Assembly: GCF_021155775.2 (NCBI RefSeq)
Contig: NC_060237.1
Span: forward strand, 2,420,501-2,484,500
DNA: 64,000 bases
Origin: Neodiprion pinetum
Lineage: Eukaryota; Arthropoda; Insecta; Hymenoptera; Diprionidae
Direction of reading: 5' to 3'
The notes under the pieces were generated by a model, which was not told the DNA's origin, searched no databases, and worked only from the letters and a program-made list of their open reading frames with translations. Below are positions 62,529 through 64,000 of the stretch, piece by piece; the stretch's first letter is position 1; every line of letters begins with the position of its first letter. Made by a program: the position numbers and the translations under genes.

Positions 62529-64000
62529 CTGCAATAACAATATAACAGAATATTACACACACATTACACTTGGATCCAATTTCATGTTATTACAGACTGT
62601 CTGTATCGGACAAAAGGTCGCGCCAGTTCGCAGGATCCGTGTTGTCAACCCTTCGCGTCTCGCAATTTGTTCACTTTCTATTACGCGTTTGTAGACGGTT
62701 TTTTTAAATTAGCAAAACATTAGAAATGCATGCCAACAATTCAATTACGCATTTACCGATGACGAGCAAGCAATAAGATAGCACTTCACGTAAGAAGAAA
62801 CGAGTTCTCTAAAACTGCCACGAAGTATCTCACTGACTTTTTCATATTAATAACTCATTTTTCCTTCAAGCCGCGCGTCTACCGTTCGTGTATTATCTAC
62901 CGATGAATTTAGTGGGAACACAGTGGTCAAATTATGTGACACAGCCCGAACAACGCGATCAAATTCGACTGTCGGCAAGCGTGGTTTCACTCCGACTGCT
63001 AGAAGCAGCGCTCGGAAGCAGGTCTCGACCGGTTGGAACAGCCGGACGAACTGCGCAGTCTGAAGTTAGCGTCGGGTGTAAATTTGAATTTTCTGACGCC
63101 ATTCGACCAGTCAGAATATGCGTGCAAATAAATGAAAAATGAGAAACGAATGGTACACCTCGAGTTCCATCGGTATTTACATGAGCATAGGATTGAAGCT
63201 AATACGATGATACGTATGCATATTTGCATACACACGTACATGATGCATACATATTAAAATATAATACACAGTATTTACATACGCGACGCAGTCTGTCAAT
63301 CAAGTACAAAATTTACAAGTCTGTAAATCAGATTGTATGAGAGACTTACCGATCTTTCGATGGTTCCAGAACGTATTCCGAACCGAATCAGCTCTCCTCG
63401 TTAGCTCCGAGACAATGTTGTTTGTCGGCGACGACGACTAGTTTTCAGCACTCGACACACACATTGTAATCATTGTTTCTATTGCAGAATCCGCACGCAC
63501 TTCACAGACAATTGATATCGAAAAATGGTTCAGGGCTACATAAAAAGAAAATGAACATCGAGTGGGCTCGTGCAAATTGTACAGTTCTACGTAATTGCAT
63601 ACGCATACGTATGTATCCGCGTATGTCGTTGTAGCATTCGTACATCACTTATTATACCCGAAATAATCACGGCAGAATTAGAAGGGAAAATTTTCCAGTC
63701 AATAGCACACTCAACACATGATTACTTTACAAATATACAAGAAATATTTACGAGTTCAATCTGCAGTGTAAATACGAACGGTCAAATCGCGATCGTCACT
63801 TCTTTAGCGTTGAGACACATCAGTTGCAAGCATACCGCGTGAAAACGAATCTCTGCGCGATTCTAAACTACTTATTCGATCATTTCTCACTAACGCCAGC
63901 CTTATAGAAGGAATTAGTTGTAGAAAACCCGTTAAATAAAGCACAAATTCATATAAATCGAGCTGCAGGACGCGACCTCGGCACGCTCGACTCGTCGGCG

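Larger units (their letters stand above)
59551..64000. other. Right-end region, 5' side of the VPS9 gene; possible small-exon minus-strand unit
   Basis: The first part probably includes the VPS9 gene promoter. An open minus-strand frame at 59860-60253 follows a good acceptor but has no motif. Several candidate minus-strand exons farther right are described separately. The rest, including 62.5-64 kb, holds no recognised gene. Confidence 0.4.

Noticed and set aside
1..64000. tRNA, rRNA or CRISPR-like arrays
   Set aside because: No cloverleaf with the usual A and B box pattern, no rRNA blocks and no regularly spaced repeats were noticed.

Overview
The window is nuclear DNA of an insect. Genes are split by short GT-AG introns, there are many microsatellites and small inverted-repeat transposons, and the proteins belong to animal families: a Cys-loop receptor, an arylsulfatase B-like sulfatase, a VARP-type VPS9 protein and an H15 linker-histone-like protein. 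Gene style and composition would fit a hymenopteran such as a sawfly, but that is a guess. No bacterial or organellar features were seen. All exon models were built by eye from splice signals, reading phase and comparison between paralogs; nothing was searched in a database.

Layout. At 2.4-4.8 kb (minus strand) are the first three coding exons of a GRD/CG8916-like ligand-gated chloride channel subunit; the rest lies off the left edge. At 6.7-8.4 kb (plus) is a four-exon gene with an H15 (linker histone) domain and a long Arg/Lys/Ser-rich tail. From 8.4 to 20.5 kb I see no convincing protein gene, only simple repeats, one possible TATA/initiator promoter near 10.3 kb and a transposon relic.

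The centre (20.5-48.4 kb, plus) is a tandem array of ten complete short-chain dehydrogenase/reductase (SDR) genes of the DHRS11/farnesol-dehydrogenase type, all in one direction. Each has five coding exons with identical intron phases and encodes 249-257 residues. They fall into neighbouring subgroups: 1-3, 4-5, 6-7, 8 and 9-10. Two degenerate exon-1-only relics sit in the gaps before genes 2 and 3. Within subgroups 1-3 and 9-10 the cofactor-binding exon 1 is almost identical while the active-site and substrate-loop exons differ, which suggests local gene conversion of the NADP(H)-binding half. Five genes share a GATA-type block about 80-90 bp upstream of ATG. Insertions in the array include a 651-bp foldback element with 261-bp arms and a 9-bp target duplication, and an 874-bp piggyBac-like element flanked by TTAA.

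From 48.4 to 54 kb only repeats and one candidate exon are seen. At 54.2-56.9 kb (plus) is an eight-exon arylsulfatase B-like gene with a signal peptide and a C-terminal membrane segment. It converges tail-to-tail with a four-exon VPS9-domain gene (57.9-59.6 kb, minus) resembling the N-terminal half of ANKRD27/VARP but stopping before any ankyrin repeats. The last 4.4 kb holds a repeated GCGC-AAAA-GGCGC motif and a possible small-exon minus-strand transcription unit.
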